From Rhodoplanes elegans (GTDB lineage: Bacteria > Pseudomonadota > Alphaproteobacteria > Rhizobiales > Xanthobacteraceae), in contig NZ_NHSK01000079.1 in the NCBI RefSeq assembly GCF_016653355.1, positions 1 through 47,821 on the forward strand: DNA of 47,821 nt, in the 5' to 3' direction. Numbering within the stretch: position 1 is the stretch's first letter; the number at the start of each line of letters is the position of its first letter. Position numbers and translations under genes: made by a program. The notes under the pieces were generated by a model. That model made no database searches. It was not told where the DNA came from and saw only the letters and a list, made by a program, of their open reading frames with translations. Below are positions 1-8,877 of the stretch, piece after piece.

Positions 1-34
1 CTTCTCCCTCCCCCGCAGGCGGGGGAGGGAGAAG
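1..34. repeat. Short perfect hairpin repeat (family A)
   Basis: Two perfectly complementary 16-base arms (CTTCTCCCTCCCCCGC at 1-16 and its reverse complement at 19-34) form a strong hairpin. The same C-rich/G-rich arm type recurs in a longer element at 42820-42984, so this is probably the edge or a short copy of a dispersed intergenic element. It lies 77 bases beyond the stop of the propionyl-CoA synthetase gene and could also help terminate that transcript, but no T-run follows it. Confidence 0.7.
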
Positions 35-110
35 GTTGCCGCATTACGTGCCGGCACCGGCACCGGCCTCGCAGCTCCGCCCCTCCCGACGCGCCGAGGG
101 CCGCGTGGCC

Positions 111-2078
111 TCAGCCGCCGCCGATGCCGTGGCCCTTGAGGGCCGCGTCGATCTCGTCGAGCGCGGCCGGGTCGTCGATGGTGGCCGGCATGGTCCACGG
201 GTCGTGGTCGGCGATCTTCTTCATGGTGCCGCGGAGGATCTTGCCGGAGCGCGTCTTCGGCAGACGGTTGACGCAGATGGCGATCTTGAACGCCGCGACC
301 GGGCCAATCTTGTCGCGCACCAGCTTGACGATCTCCTGCTCGATGTCGCTCGGCTTCTTGTCGACGCCGGCCTTGAGCACGACGAAGCCGCACGGCACCT
401 CGCCCTTCAGCTCGTCCTTGATGCCGATGACGGCGCACTCGGCGACGTTCGGATGCGAGGCGAGCACCTCCTCCATGCCGCCCGTCGACAGGCGGTGTCC
501 GGCGACGTTGATGATGTCGTCGGTGCGACCCATGATGTAGAGGTAGCCGTCCTCGTCCTTGAAGCCGGCATCCGCGGTCTTGTAGTAGCCCGGATACTCG
601 TGGAGATAGCTCTCGACGAAGCGGTCGTCCTGCTGCCACAGGGTCGGCAGGCAGGCCGGCGGCAGCGGCAGCTTGACGACGATCGAGCCCATCTTGTTGG
701 TCGGCAGCTCGTGGCAGCCCTCGTCGACGATGCGGACGTCGTAGCCCGGCATGGCGACGGTCGGCGAGCCGGGCTTCACCGGCAGGCGGCCGAGGCCGAC
801 CGGGTTGCCGGCGATCGCCCACGCCGTCTCGGTCTGCCACCAGTGATCGATCACCGGCACGCCGAGGATGCGCTCGGCCCACATCACGGTGTCGGGGTCG
901 GCGCGCTCGCCGGCCAGGAACAGGGCGCGCAGCTTCGAGAGGTCGTAGCGCTCGAGGTGCTTGGCGTCCGGATCCTCCTTCTTGATCGCCCGGAACGCGG
1001 TCGGCGCCGTGAACATGGTCACGCAATTGTGCTCGGCGATCACCCGCCAGAAGGCGCCGGCGTCCGGCGTGCCGATCGGCTTGCCCTCGTAGAGGATGGT
1101 GGTGCAGCCGTGCAGCAGCGGCGCGTAGACGATGTAGGAGTGGCCGACCACCCAGCCGACGTCGGAGGCCGCCCAGTACACCTCGCCGGGGGCGACGTCA
1201 TAGAGGTTCGGCATCGTCCACTTGAGCGCGACCATGTGGCCGCCGTTGTCGCGCACCACGCCCTTCGGCCGGCCGGTGGTGCCCGACGTGTACAGGATGT
1301 AGAGCGGATCGGTCGCCGCGACCTGGACGCATTCGGCGACGCGGCCCGACTTGAGCGCGGTGGCGCGCAGCGTCGCCCAGTCGTGATCACGTCCGGAAAT
1401 GAGCTCGGCCTGGGTCTGCGGCCGCTGCAGCACCAGCACGGCCGACGGCTTCTCCGAGGCGAACGTGATGGCGGCGTCGAGCAGCGGCTTGTAGGCGACG
1501 ACGCGACCCGGCTCGATGCCGCAGCTCGCGGTGAGGATCACCTTCGGCTTGGCGTCGTCGATGCGGGTGGCGAGCTCCTTGGCCGCGAAGCCGCCGAACA
1601 CCACGGAGTGGATCGCGCCGATGCGGGCGCAGGCCAGCATGCCGATCAGCGCCTCCGGCACCATCGGCATGTAGAGGATGACGCGATCGCCCTTGCCGAC
1701 GCCGAAGTCGCGCAGGATGGCGGCGAGCGTGCGCACCTCCTGCAGGAGATCGCCGTAGGTCATCGTGCGCTTGGTCGCCGTGACGGGCGAATCGTAGATG
1801 ATGGCCGGCTGGTTGGCGCGGCCGTTCAGCACGTGACGGTCCACCGCGTTGTAGCAGGTGTTGCAGACACCGCCGACGAACCAGCGGCCGTAGGGGCCGA
1901 GGCTCGGATCGAAGATCGTCTTCGGCTTCTCGTACCAGTCGATCGCCTCGGCGGCCTCGCCCCAGAACGCCACCGGGTCCTTCAGCGACTGCGCATAGAC
2001 CTCGTGATAACGGGTGGCGCCGGCGCCGGCGTCGTGGCGGGCGGAGTCCAGATGCACTGCGGGTGCGGAATTCGTCAC
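111..2078 (-). CDS. prpE: Propionyl-CoA synthetase (propionate-CoA ligase)
   Basis: This is an ANL-superfamily acyl-CoA ligase of about 655 residues that activates propionate (probably also acetate) with ATP and CoA in the cytoplasm. Seen: the P-loop YTSGTTGRPKG, the conserved HWWQTE block, the YKTADAG and GRTDDIINVAGHRLSTG hinge, and a C-terminal RSGKILRGTM with the lysine that is the target of acylation control in this family. HRLSTG rather than HRMGTAE and the YHEVYAQS amino end favour PrpE/ACSS3 over classical Acs. A GTG start is chosen because AGGAGG lies 8 bases upstream; longer in-frame starts give a low-complexity arginine-rich leader unlike the family. It stands alone, divergent from the TSUP gene. 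Substrate preference is inferred. Confidence 0.9.
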   Translation of the reverse strand: MTNSAPAVHLDSARHDAGAGATRYHEVYAQSLKDPVAFWGEAAEAIDWYEKPKTIFDPSLGPYGRWFVGGVCNTCYNAVDRHVLNGRANQPAIIYDSPVTATKRTMTYGDLLQEVRTLAAILRDFGVGKGDRVILYMPMVPEALIGMLACARIGAIHSVVFGGFAAKELATRIDDAKPKVILTASCGIEPGRVVAYKPLLDAAITFASEKPSAVLVLQRPQTQAELISGRDHDWATLRATALKSGRVAECVQVAATDPLYILYTSGTTGRPKGVVRDNGGHMVALKWTMPNLYDVAPGEVYWAASDVGWVVGHSYIVYAPLLHGCTTILYEGKPIGTPDAGAFWRVIAEHNCVTMFTAPTAFRAIKKEDPDAKHLERYDLSKLRALFLAGERADPDTVMWAERILGVPVIDHWWQTETAWAIAGNPVGLGRLPVKPGSPTVAMPGYDVRIVDEGCHELPTNKMGSIVVKLPLPPACLPTLWQQDDRFVESYLHEYPGYYKTADAGFKDEDGYLYIMGRTDDIINVAGHRLSTGGMEEVLASHPNVAECAVIGIKDELKGEVPCGFVVLKAGVDKKPSDIEQEIVKLVRDKIGPVAAFKIAICVNRLPKTRSGKILRGTMKKIADHDPWTMPATIDDPAALDEIDAALKGHGIGGG

Positions 2079-2177
2079 GTCGCTTCCTCCTGATCGGCAC
2101 GCCCTTCGGCCCCGACGCGCGAGCGCAGGAGCCGGACGCGGCTGCCGTGTTTCTGTCCCCGGGGGCTTTTGGCCGCG

Positions 2178-2205
2178 ATTGTGCCGTACTCGCACCGGTT
2201 TGCAA
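2178..2205 (-). promoter_or_regulatory. Candidate sigma-70 promoter for prpE
   Basis: Reading the minus strand, TTGCAA (2205-2200) and CACAAT (2183-2178) are separated by 16 bases, about 100 bases upstream of the prpE GTG. The hexamers match consensus only partly, so this is a candidate. The rest of the 295-base gap to the TSUP gene shows nothing else I can name. Confidence 0.35.
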
Positions 2206-2373
2206 GAGTGTTGCCCCTTAGCCTTTGGTCGTCGCCGCGGCCGGCGGCCGGCGGCGGATCGCCACACCGGCGGCGCGCCATGCGGCGCCGCGGACTAATC
2301 CCTGCTGGCGCGGCGCGCCCGGATCGGCTTTGATGCGCGGCCCCTGCTTCCCGCCTCACGCCGCCTGTCGACC

Positions 2374-3141
2374 GTGGACATCATCCAAGATCCGATCTTC
2401 TACTTCGTCGCCCTGCCGGCCGTGACGGCCATCGGCCTTTCGAAGGGCGGCTTCGCCGGCGTCGGCACGATGGCGACGCCGCTGCTCGCGCTCTATGCGC
2501 CGCCCCTGCAGGCCGCCGCCATCCTGCTGCCGATCGTCATCATCCAGGACCTCATCTCGGTGTGGGTCTATCGCCGCGACTGGGACCCGTGGAACCTGAA
2601 GATCCTGCTGCCCGGCGCGGCGATCGGGGTCGGGATCGCCTGGGCGATCGCGGCGCATGTCTCGGACGACCTGATCCGCATCGCGGTCGGGCTGATCGGG
2701 CTCGGCTTCGTGCTCAACGTCTGGTTCGGCCGGCCCCCCAAGGCGGGCAAGCCGCCGAACCCGGCCGCGGGCGTGTTCTGGGGCGGCCTGTCGGGATTCA
2801 CCTCGACGCTGTCGCAGGGCGGCGGGCCGCCCTTCCAGGTGTTCGTGCTGCCGCAGAAGCTGCCGAAGCTGCGCCTCGTCGGCACCACGACGATCTTCTT
2901 CGCCGTGGTGAACGCCCTCAAGGTGCTGCCCTATTTCGCGCTCGGCCAGTTCACGGGCGAGGCGCTCGGCACCTCGGTCGTGCTGCTGCCGCTCGCGGTC
3001 GCGACCAACTTCCTCGGCATCTGGCTGGTTCGGCGGACCCCGACCGAGCTGTTCTACAAGATCAGCTACGCGCTGATCTTCCTGATCTCGGTCTCGCTGA
3101 TCTGGCAGGGCGGCTCGCACCTGGTGTTCGGCCGCGACTGA
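2374..3141 (+). CDS. TSUP family (TauE/SafE-type) membrane transporter
   Basis: A 255-residue polytopic inner-membrane protein. The amino end carries the family-typical hydrophobic segment with GLSKGGFAGVGTMATPLLAL, and a second related motif, GGLSGFTSTLSQGGGPPFQVF, begins the C-terminal half, which is the internal duplication expected of TauE/SafE (sulfite, sulfoacetate or other organic anion export). About seven or eight hydrophobic stretches are visible. GTG at 2374 begins the protein directly at the first membrane segment. It is followed after 118 bases by an acyl-CoA synthetase gene on the same strand, so co-transcription is possible. The substrate cannot be assigned. Confidence 0.85.
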   Translation: MDIIQDPIFYFVALPAVTAIGLSKGGFAGVGTMATPLLALYAPPLQAAAILLPIVIIQDLISVWVYRRDWDPWNLKILLPGAAIGVGIAWAIAAHVSDDLIRIAVGLIGLGFVLNVWFGRPPKAGKPPNPAAGVFWGGLSGFTSTLSQGGGPPFQVFVLPQKLPKLRLVGTTTIFFAVVNALKVLPYFALGQFTGEALGTSVVLLPLAVATNFLGIWLVRRTPTELFYKISYALIFLISVSLIWQGGSHLVFGRD

Positions 3142-3259
3142 GCCGCGGGCCGGCGGACCGCCAAGCGCCGGCCGCGACATCGTCTCCGCCGAGCGGCGTA
3201 TTGGAGGGCATCGACGGCTTCGCTAACGTGGGTCGGTTTTCCAGGGAGCGAATTGCCCA

Positions 3260-4888
3260 ATGGCCGCGAACGCCTACGACACCGATCTCGACCGCAACCC
3301 CGCCAACCATCAGCCGCTCACCCCGCTCGTCTTCCTCGAGCGCGCCGCCCGCACCCATCCCGACCACCTCGCCGTGGTGCACGGGCCACTGCGCCGGACG
3401 TATCGGGATTTCCATAAGCGTGCAAAACGGCTCGCCTCGGCGCTGGCGAAACGCGGCATCGGGCGCGGCGACACCGTCTCGGTGATGCTGGCGAACACGC
3501 CGGCCATGCTCGAATGCCACTACGGCGTGCCGATGACGGGCGCGGTGCTGAACACGCTCAACACCCGGCTCGACGCCGCCATCATCGGCTTCTCGCTCGA
3601 CCACGCCGACGCCAAGGTGGTGATCACCGACCGCGAGTTCTCGCGCGTCATGAAGCCCGCCCTGGCGGCCGCCAAGGTGACGCCGCTGGTGATCGACTAC
3701 GATGATCCCGAGTTCACGGGTGCGGGCGAGCGCATCGGCACGCTCGACTACGAGGCGTTCGTCGCCGAAGGCGATACGGATTTCGTGCGAAAGCATCCCG
3801 GCGACGAGTGGGACGCGATCTCGCTGAACTACACGTCGGGCACCACGGGCAACCCGAAGGGCGTCGTCTATCATCACCGCGGCGCCGCGCTGACCGCCAC
3901 CGGCAACGTCGTCAATTGCGGGATGGGCAAGCACCCGGTCTATCTGTGGACCCTGCCGATGTTCCATTGCAACGGCTGGTGCTTCCCGTGGTCGATCTCG
4001 GTGGTCGCCGGCACCCATGTGTGCCTGCGCCAGGTGCGCGCCGGGCTGATGTACGAGCTGATGGCGGAGCACGGTGTCACCCATCTGTGCGGCGCGCCGA
4101 TCGTCATGTCGACGCTCCTCAACGCCGCCGACCACGAGCGCAAGCCGCTCGCCGGCCCGGTGCAGTTCTTCACCGCCGCGGCGCCGCCGCCCGAGTCGGT
4201 GCTGGTCGCCATGAAGGAGGCCGGCTTCGAGGTGACGCATCTCTACGGCCTCACCGAGACCTACGGCCCGTCGGTGATCAACGACTGGCACCGCGACTGG
4301 GACGCCCTGCCGGTCGAGCAGTGGGGCGCCCTGAAGGCGCGCCAGGGCGTGCCCTATGTCGGCCTCGACGACCTCACCGTGATGGACCCGGCCCACATGG
4401 TGCCGGTGCCGGCCGACGGCACGACGCTCGGCGAGGTGATGTTCCGCGGCAACGTCGTGATGAAGGGCTACCTGAAGAACAAGAAGGCGACCGACGAGGC
4501 GTTCGCGGGCGGCTGGTTCCACTCCGGCGATCTCGGCGTGATGCATCCGGACGGCTACGTCCAGCTCAAGGACCGCGCCAAGGACATCATCATCTCGGGC
4601 GGCGAGAACATCTCGTCGATCGAGGTCGAGGACGCGCTCTACAAGCACCCGGCCGTCGCCGCCGTCGCCGTGGTGGCGAAACCCGACGAGAAATGGGGCG
4701 AGACGCCCTGCGCCTTCGTCGAGCTGCGCGAGGGCAAGAGCGCGAGCGCCGAGGATCTGATCACCTGGTGCCGCGAGCACCTCGCCGCCTTCAAGTGCCC
4801 GCGCCACGTGGTGTTCACCGAGATCCCCAAGACCTCCACGGGCAAGATCCAGAAGTTCAAGCTCCGCGACATGGCCAAGGGGGCGTGA
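3260..4888 (+). CDS. Acyl-CoA synthetase (AMP-binding, fatty acid or methylmercaptopropionate type)
   Basis: A 542-residue ANL-superfamily ligase that adenylates a carboxylic acid and transfers it to CoA. Visible motifs are YTSGTTGNPKGV near residue 193, the aromatic-rich TLPMFHCNGWCFPW, HLYGLTETYGP, GWFHSGDLGVMHPDGY, the hinge KDIIISGGENISSIEVEDALY and the C-terminal catalytic STGKIQKFKLR. FHCNGW and the overall length fit the medium/long-chain and DmdB-like group rather than acetyl-CoA synthetases. ATG at 3260 yields the expected amino end. Substrate is not predictable from motifs; a fatty acid or 3-methylmercaptopropionate is possible. Confidence 0.9.
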   Translation: MAANAYDTDLDRNPANHQPLTPLVFLERAARTHPDHLAVVHGPLRRTYRDFHKRAKRLASALAKRGIGRGDTVSVMLANTPAMLECHYGVPMTGAVLNTLNTRLDAAIIGFSLDHADAKVVITDREFSRVMKPALAAAKVTPLVIDYDDPEFTGAGERIGTLDYEAFVAEGDTDFVRKHPGDEWDAISLNYTSGTTGNPKGVVYHHRGAALTATGNVVNCGMGKHPVYLWTLPMFHCNGWCFPWSISVVAGTHVCLRQVRAGLMYELMAEHGVTHLCGAPIVMSTLLNAADHERKPLAGPVQFFTAAAPPPESVLVAMKEAGFEVTHLYGLTETYGPSVINDWHRDWDALPVEQWGALKARQGVPYVGLDDLTVMDPAHMVPVPADGTTLGEVMFRGNVVMKGYLKNKKATDEAFAGGWFHSGDLGVMHPDGYVQLKDRAKDIIISGGENISSIEVEDALYKHPAVAAVAVVAKPDEKWGETPCAFVELREGKSASAEDLITWCREHLAAFKCPRHVVFTEIPKTSTGKIQKFKLRDMAKGA

Positions 4889-4929
4889 GCGGAGGGCCGT
4901 GCGCGGGGGATCGGCAGGGGTTCCGAATT

Positions 4930-5010
4930 CCGCTCGTCCCCGCGAAGGCGGGGACCCAGGGGCCGCACGCCCTGCCGCCCCTGGATGCTCGCCTGCGCGG
5001 GCATGAGCGG
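4930..5010. repeat. Dispersed palindromic repeat (family B), left copy flanking GIY-YIG gene
   Basis: The stretch begins with a hairpin (GTCCCCGC - GAAG - GCGGGGAC) and then has imperfect complementary arms, GGGACCCAGGGGC against GCCCCTGGATGC, closing with a GCGGGCATGAG block. A 34-base inverted copy of its first part lies at 5361-5394 on the other side of the GIY-YIG gene. Confidence 0.75.
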
Positions 5011-5032
5011 AGCTTGGGGCGAGCACTCGCCA

Positions 5033-5332
5033 CTATCCGGCGATCTCGGCCCACAGATCGCGCCATGCCGGATTTTGCTCCTCGACGAGACGGAGCTTCC
5101 AGGCACGATTCTATTTTTTTAATTGCCGCTCGCGCAGAAAGGCCGAGTGTCGGCTACCGTGGCACTCAAACCAGACCAGCGTCTTCACGCCGTACTGACG
5201 GGTGAATCCCGCGACGGCGCCGGTTCTGTGTTCCCAGACACGCCGCACCAGATTGTCAGTCATGCCGACATAGAGTGTTCCGTTGCGGTCACTCGCCAGA
5301 ATGTAGACAAAGAAGGCCTCTGCCCCGACCAA
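5033..5332 (-). pseudogene. GIY-YIG nuclease family protein, interrupted by an in-frame amber codon
   Basis: A small stand-alone GIY-YIG domain protein of about 99 codons. FVYIL and LYVGMT form the GIY...YIG core, followed by DNLVRRVWEHR and a FLRERQLKK motif. A TAG (5113-5111) stands where relatives have a tryptophan in QLKKWxRAWK, and translation continues in the same frame past it as NRAWKLRLVEEQ then NPAWRDLWAEIAG to a second TAG at 5035-5033. One G-to-A change (TGG to TAG) therefore accounts for the break; there is no frameshift. The short form would be 73 residues ending at 5114. The start is uncertain: TTG at 5332 is the nearest fit, since the frame upstream runs into repeat DNA. The gene sits between inverted repeats 4930-4964 and 5361-5394. 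Confidence 0.75.
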
Positions 5333-5360
5333 TCTCGAACGCGGCGACGATGTCGCCCCA

Positions 5361-5394
5361 GGCCCCTGGTCCCCGCCTTCGCGGGGACGAGCGG
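5361..5394. repeat. Inverted copy of repeat family B, right flank of GIY-YIG gene
   Basis: This 34-base block is the reverse complement of 4930-4964 apart from one base (GGACC against GGACCC). Together the copies make an inverted-repeat frame around the GIY-YIG gene. Confidence 0.8.
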
Positions 5395-5439
5395 AGTGTG
5401 CGGCGACGCGTGTCATCCTGATCAGTCGGCCGGAGAGGT

Positions 5440-6471
5440 TCAATCCCCCTTCAGCCCCAGGCGCCGCACCAGGTCGCCCCACTTCTTCTCCTCGCGGTCG
5501 ATGTCGGCGGCGTATTCAGAGGGCGTGCTGGTGAGTGGCGCGCCGCCTTCGGCGCGGATGCGCTTGGCGACGTCCTCGGTCTTCACCAGCGCCTGCAGGG
5601 CGGCGTTGATCTTCGAGACGATCGGGGCCGGCGTGCCGGCCGGCGCCAGCAGGCCGTAGTGCAGGACCGACTCGAAGCCCGGCAGCCCGGACTCGTCGGC
5701 GGTGGGCACGTCGGGCAGCAGCGGAAAGCGCTCGCGGCTCATCACGGCGATCACCCGCAAGGTCTTGGCCTCGATGTTGCCGAGCGCCGGCGCCAGGATC
5801 CCGAAGGCGATCGGCACGTGGCCGCCGACGAGGTCGTTCATCATCGGGCCGGTCCCCTTGTAGGGGACGAGCGTCGCCTCGATGCCGGCGCTCGCCTTGA
5901 ACAGCTCGGCCGTCATGTAGCCGCCGGTGCCCACCGCCGAGGTGCCGATGCTGATCTTGCCGGGCGCCGCCTTGGCGGCGGCGATCACGTCGGCGACCGT
6001 CTTGCCCGGGAAGGACGGATGGGCGAGCAGCACCACCGGCATGGTCGCCATCAGGCCGATCGGGGCGAAGTCCTTGCGCGGGTCGTAGCCGGCCGTGGCG
6101 AACAGACTCGGATTGACCGAGATGGTGCCGGTGTGGCCGAGCAGCAGCGTGTAGCCGTCCGGCGCCGCGCGGGCAACCGCCCGGGTCCCGATATTGCCGC
6201 CGCCGCCGCCGCGGTTGTCGACGATGACCTGCTGGCCGAGCGCGCCGGACAGCTTGTCGGCGACGATGCGGGCCATGGCGTCGTTGCCGCCGCCGGCCGG
6301 GAACGGGACGATCAGGGTGATGGGCCGCGACGGCCAGCCGGCGGCGTCGCCGGCCGCGGGGGTCGCGCCGCCGGACTGCGCCGATGCGGACGGGGCCGGT
6401 CCCGCCAGCGCGAGGCCGGCGAGCGCCAGAATCGCCGCGAGCGCGCGGCGGCGGGGGTGATCGGCACGCAT
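5440..6471 (-). CDS. Bug/TctC-type periplasmic solute-binding protein, copy 1
   Basis: A 343-residue exported binding protein of the tripartite tricarboxylate transporter receptor family. The amino end has two arginine-rich residues blocks, a hydrophobic core and an ASAQS-type signal cleavage region; the mature part starts WPSRPITLIVPFPAGGGNDA, the family signature, with IVDNRGGGGGNIGT, YTLLLGHTGT and VPYKGTGPMMNDLVGGHV following. The ATG at 6471 is preceded by AGGAGCG at good distance. No TctA/TctB membrane genes are beside it, so it is an orphan receptor, common in this family. It is a clear paralogue of the next gene upstream (6862-7881). Ligand unknown; small organic acids are usual. Confidence 0.92.
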   Translation of the reverse strand: MRADHPRRRALAAILALAGLALAGPAPSASAQSGGATPAAGDAAGWPSRPITLIVPFPAGGGNDAMARIVADKLSGALGQQVIVDNRGGGGGNIGTRAVARAAPDGYTLLLGHTGTISVNPSLFATAGYDPRKDFAPIGLMATMPVVLLAHPSFPGKTVADVIAAAKAAPGKISIGTSAVGTGGYMTAELFKASAGIEATLVPYKGTGPMMNDLVGGHVPIAFGILAPALGNIEAKTLRVIAVMSRERFPLLPDVPTADESGLPGFESVLHYGLLAPAGTPAPIVSKINAALQALVKTEDVAKRIRAEGGAPLTSTPSEYAADIDREEKKWGDLVRRLGLKGD

Positions 6472-6590
6472 GGTCGCTCCTGCTTGTTGTTGGTCTGGTT
6501 GGTCTGGTCGTCTTGGTCCGGTGACGCTCGCGCCGCGGCAAGCGGCCACTGCGCAGCGCGAGCAGCCCGACGTTCGGCAGCCCGCCGAAA

Positions 6591-6614
6591 GGCGGTGAAA
6601 ACGTTTTCACCGCC
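6591..6614. promoter_or_regulatory. Perfect 24-base palindrome, LacI-type operator candidate
   Basis: Arms GGCGGTGAAAAC and GTTTTCACCGCC are exact reverse complements with no spacer and a central AACGTT. TGAAAACGTTTTCA resembles operators of LacI-family regulators, which favour a symmetric CG centre. It lies 120 bases upstream of the binding-protein gene ending at 5440. The absence of a loop argues against a terminator. No LacI-family gene is in the window, so the regulator is unknown. Confidence 0.5.
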
Positions 6615-6646
6615 TCCCCAGCAGACTGTCGGAATTCCGATTCTGG

Positions 6647-6762
6647 TCGTTCCGGGGCCGGCCGAAGGCCGGAGCCCGGAACCCATAACCCCTGTGCTTC
6701 CAAAACCAATCGGACTGGGGACATGGATTCCGGACAGCCGCTTCGCGGCTTCCGGAATGACG
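6647..6762. repeat. Dispersed palindromic repeat (family C), copy 1
   Basis: GTTCCGGGGCC...GAACCC at one end and GGATTCCGG...CCGGAATGACG at the other, with internal hairpins GGCCGAAGGCC and GCCGCTTCGCGGC. The same architecture recurs at 14804-14909 and 35738-35843. Confidence 0.75.
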
Positions 6763-6861
6763 AGACGGGCCTTTCACAGCCCTCGGGCGTCTCGACCTTT
6801 CGGGCGCACCCCCGAGGGGAAGCTCGGGCGCCGGCGATGCACCGGCGCCGGCCGGCGCCGC

Positions 6862-7881
6862 TCACTCGACCTTGATGTCGAGCGAGCGCACCAGCGTGCC
6901 CCAGGTCTTCTCCTCGGTGTCGATATAGTCGGCGTATTGCTGCGGGGTCATCGGCCGCGGCTCCAGGCCCTCGGCGGCGAAGCGGGCCTTCACGTCGGGG
7001 TTCGCGAGCGCCGCGTTCAGCGCGGCGTTGAGCTTCGCCACCACGGCGGGCGGCGTGCCGGCCGGCGCCAGCAGCCCGTACTGCAGCTCGGCCGAGAAGC
7101 CGGGCAGGCCCGCCTCGGCGACGGTCGGCACGTCGGGCAGCAGCGCGCTGCGCGTCTTGCTGGTCACCCCGAGCGGACGCAGCGTGCCGCCCTTGACGTT
7201 GCCGAGTACCGGGACGATCGGCACGATCATCATCGCCACGTGCCCGCCGACGAGGTCGTTGAGGGCCGGCGCCGTCCCCTTGTAGGGGATGTGCGACAGC
7301 TTGATCCCGGCCTCCTTGGCGAACAGCTCCGCCATGATGTGGCCGACCGTGCCGGCGCTCGACGAGGCGTAGTCGAGCTTGCCGGGGGTCGCCTTGGCGA
7401 GCGCGATGAACTCGGCGATAGAGGTCGCCGCCACCTTGGGATTGACCACGAAGACGCTCGGCGACACGCCGATCATGCCGATCGCGGCGAAGTCCTTGCG
7501 GGGGTCGTAGCCGGCGTTGCGGTAGACGCTCGGATTGATCGACAGCGTCCCGGTGTAGCCGAGCAGCAGCGTGTAGCCGTCGGCCGGGGCCCGGGCGACC
7601 GCGCGCGTGCCGATGTTGCCGCCGCCGCCGCCGCGGTTGTCGACGATCACCTGCTGGCCCAGCGCCCCCGACATCTTGTCGGCGACCACCCGGGCCGTGG
7701 CGTCGTTGCCGCCGCCCGCCGGGAACGGAACGATCAGGGTGACGGGCCGGGTCGGAAAGGCCGCGTCCTGGGCGGCCGCCGGGCCGCCCGACAGCACTCC
7801 CGCCGCGCCGAAAATCGTGAAGCTGAACAATGAGATGGTCGCGAGCGCCAGCACCCGGCGCCGCGAAACGTCCCCGCGCAT
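6862..7881 (-). CDS. Bug/TctC-type periplasmic solute-binding protein, copy 2
   Basis: A 339-residue exported receptor closely related to the gene ending at 5440. A signal peptide with RRR, a long hydrophobic core and PAAAQDA cleavage region precedes FPTRPVTLIVPFPAGGGNDA; the IVDNRGGGGGNIGT, YTLLLGYTGT, IPYKGTAPALNDLVGGHV and LPDVPTVAEAG blocks are all present. ATG at 7881 follows AAGGAG at 9 bases. The gene is divergent from padR, with 159 bases between the start codons containing two palindromic sites, so PadR control of this gene is plausible though not shown. No transporter membrane subunits are adjacent. Confidence 0.92.
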   Translation of the reverse strand: MRGDVSRRRVLALATISLFSFTIFGAAGVLSGGPAAAQDAAFPTRPVTLIVPFPAGGGNDATARVVADKMSGALGQQVIVDNRGGGGGNIGTRAVARAPADGYTLLLGYTGTLSINPSVYRNAGYDPRKDFAAIGMIGVSPSVFVVNPKVAATSIAEFIALAKATPGKLDYASSSAGTVGHIMAELFAKEAGIKLSHIPYKGTAPALNDLVGGHVAMMIVPIVPVLGNVKGGTLRPLGVTSKTRSALLPDVPTVAEAGLPGFSAELQYGLLAPAGTPPAVVAKLNAALNAALANPDVKARFAAEGLEPRPMTPQQYADYIDTEEKTWGTLVRSLDIKVE

Positions 7882-7970
7882 TTTTATCTCCTTGTGAGTT
7901 CCTCGCGCGCCCAGCGAACCAGTCCCGGTGCGCGTTCGCAAGCGCATCCGAAGAAGCACGACAAAAAATA

Positions 7971-8027
7971 TCTAAGATATATCTTGTGCTATGACACCCT
8001 TCGTTCTATCTGGAGATATATCTTAGA
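7971..8027. promoter_or_regulatory. Twin inverted operator sites in the padR/tctC divergent region
   Basis: TCTAAGATATATCT (7971-7984) is repeated in inverted orientation as AGATATATCTTAGA (8014-8027); each contains the self-complementary AGATATATCT. The centres are about 43 bases apart, close to four helical turns. A possible promoter, TTGTGC at 7985-7990 and TATCTG 17 bases later, lies between them. The second site ends 13 bases before the padR ATG. PadR-family proteins bind such A/T palindromes and autorepress, so these are its likely operators. Confidence 0.65.
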
Positions 8028-8040
8028 CAGGAGAACACGA

Positions 8041-8727
<687 letters not shown>

Positions 8728-8800
8728 CGGTGCGCCCGCAGTCGTTCGCGACGCCGGCGGAGACGATCTCCGGATCGCCTCCGGACGGGCGGGTGCCCGT

Positions 8801-8838
8801 AAAACAGAACCGCCGGCCTCGTTTCCGAGAGCCGGCGG
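8801..8838 (-). terminator. Intrinsic terminator after the ydcH-like gene
   Basis: Stem CCGCCGGCCTCG against CGAGAGCCGGCGG (8810-8838, one bulged base, loop TTTC). On the minus strand the stem is followed by TTCTGTTTT, so it suits the gene that stops at 8878; it may also stop padR from the other side. Confidence 0.7.
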
Positions 8839-8877
8839 ATCTACCAAACACTACGATGAATTATTCCGAACTAATCC

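Larger units (their letters stand above)
6472..6861. other. 390-base intergenic region between the two TctC paralogues
   Basis: It holds a perfect 24-base palindrome (6591-6614) and a family C dispersed repeat (6647-6762), both listed separately. No coding sequence is supported here. Confidence 0.6.

Noticed and set aside
36-2093. A 685-codon open frame opposite prpE
   Set aside because: It overlaps prpE completely, has no recognisable motif and the composition of an antisense frame.
5111-5124. Frameshift in the T-run of the GIY-YIG gene
   Set aside because: The run is in the correct length for continuous reading; the break is a single in-frame TAG and the conserved C-terminus follows in the same frame.
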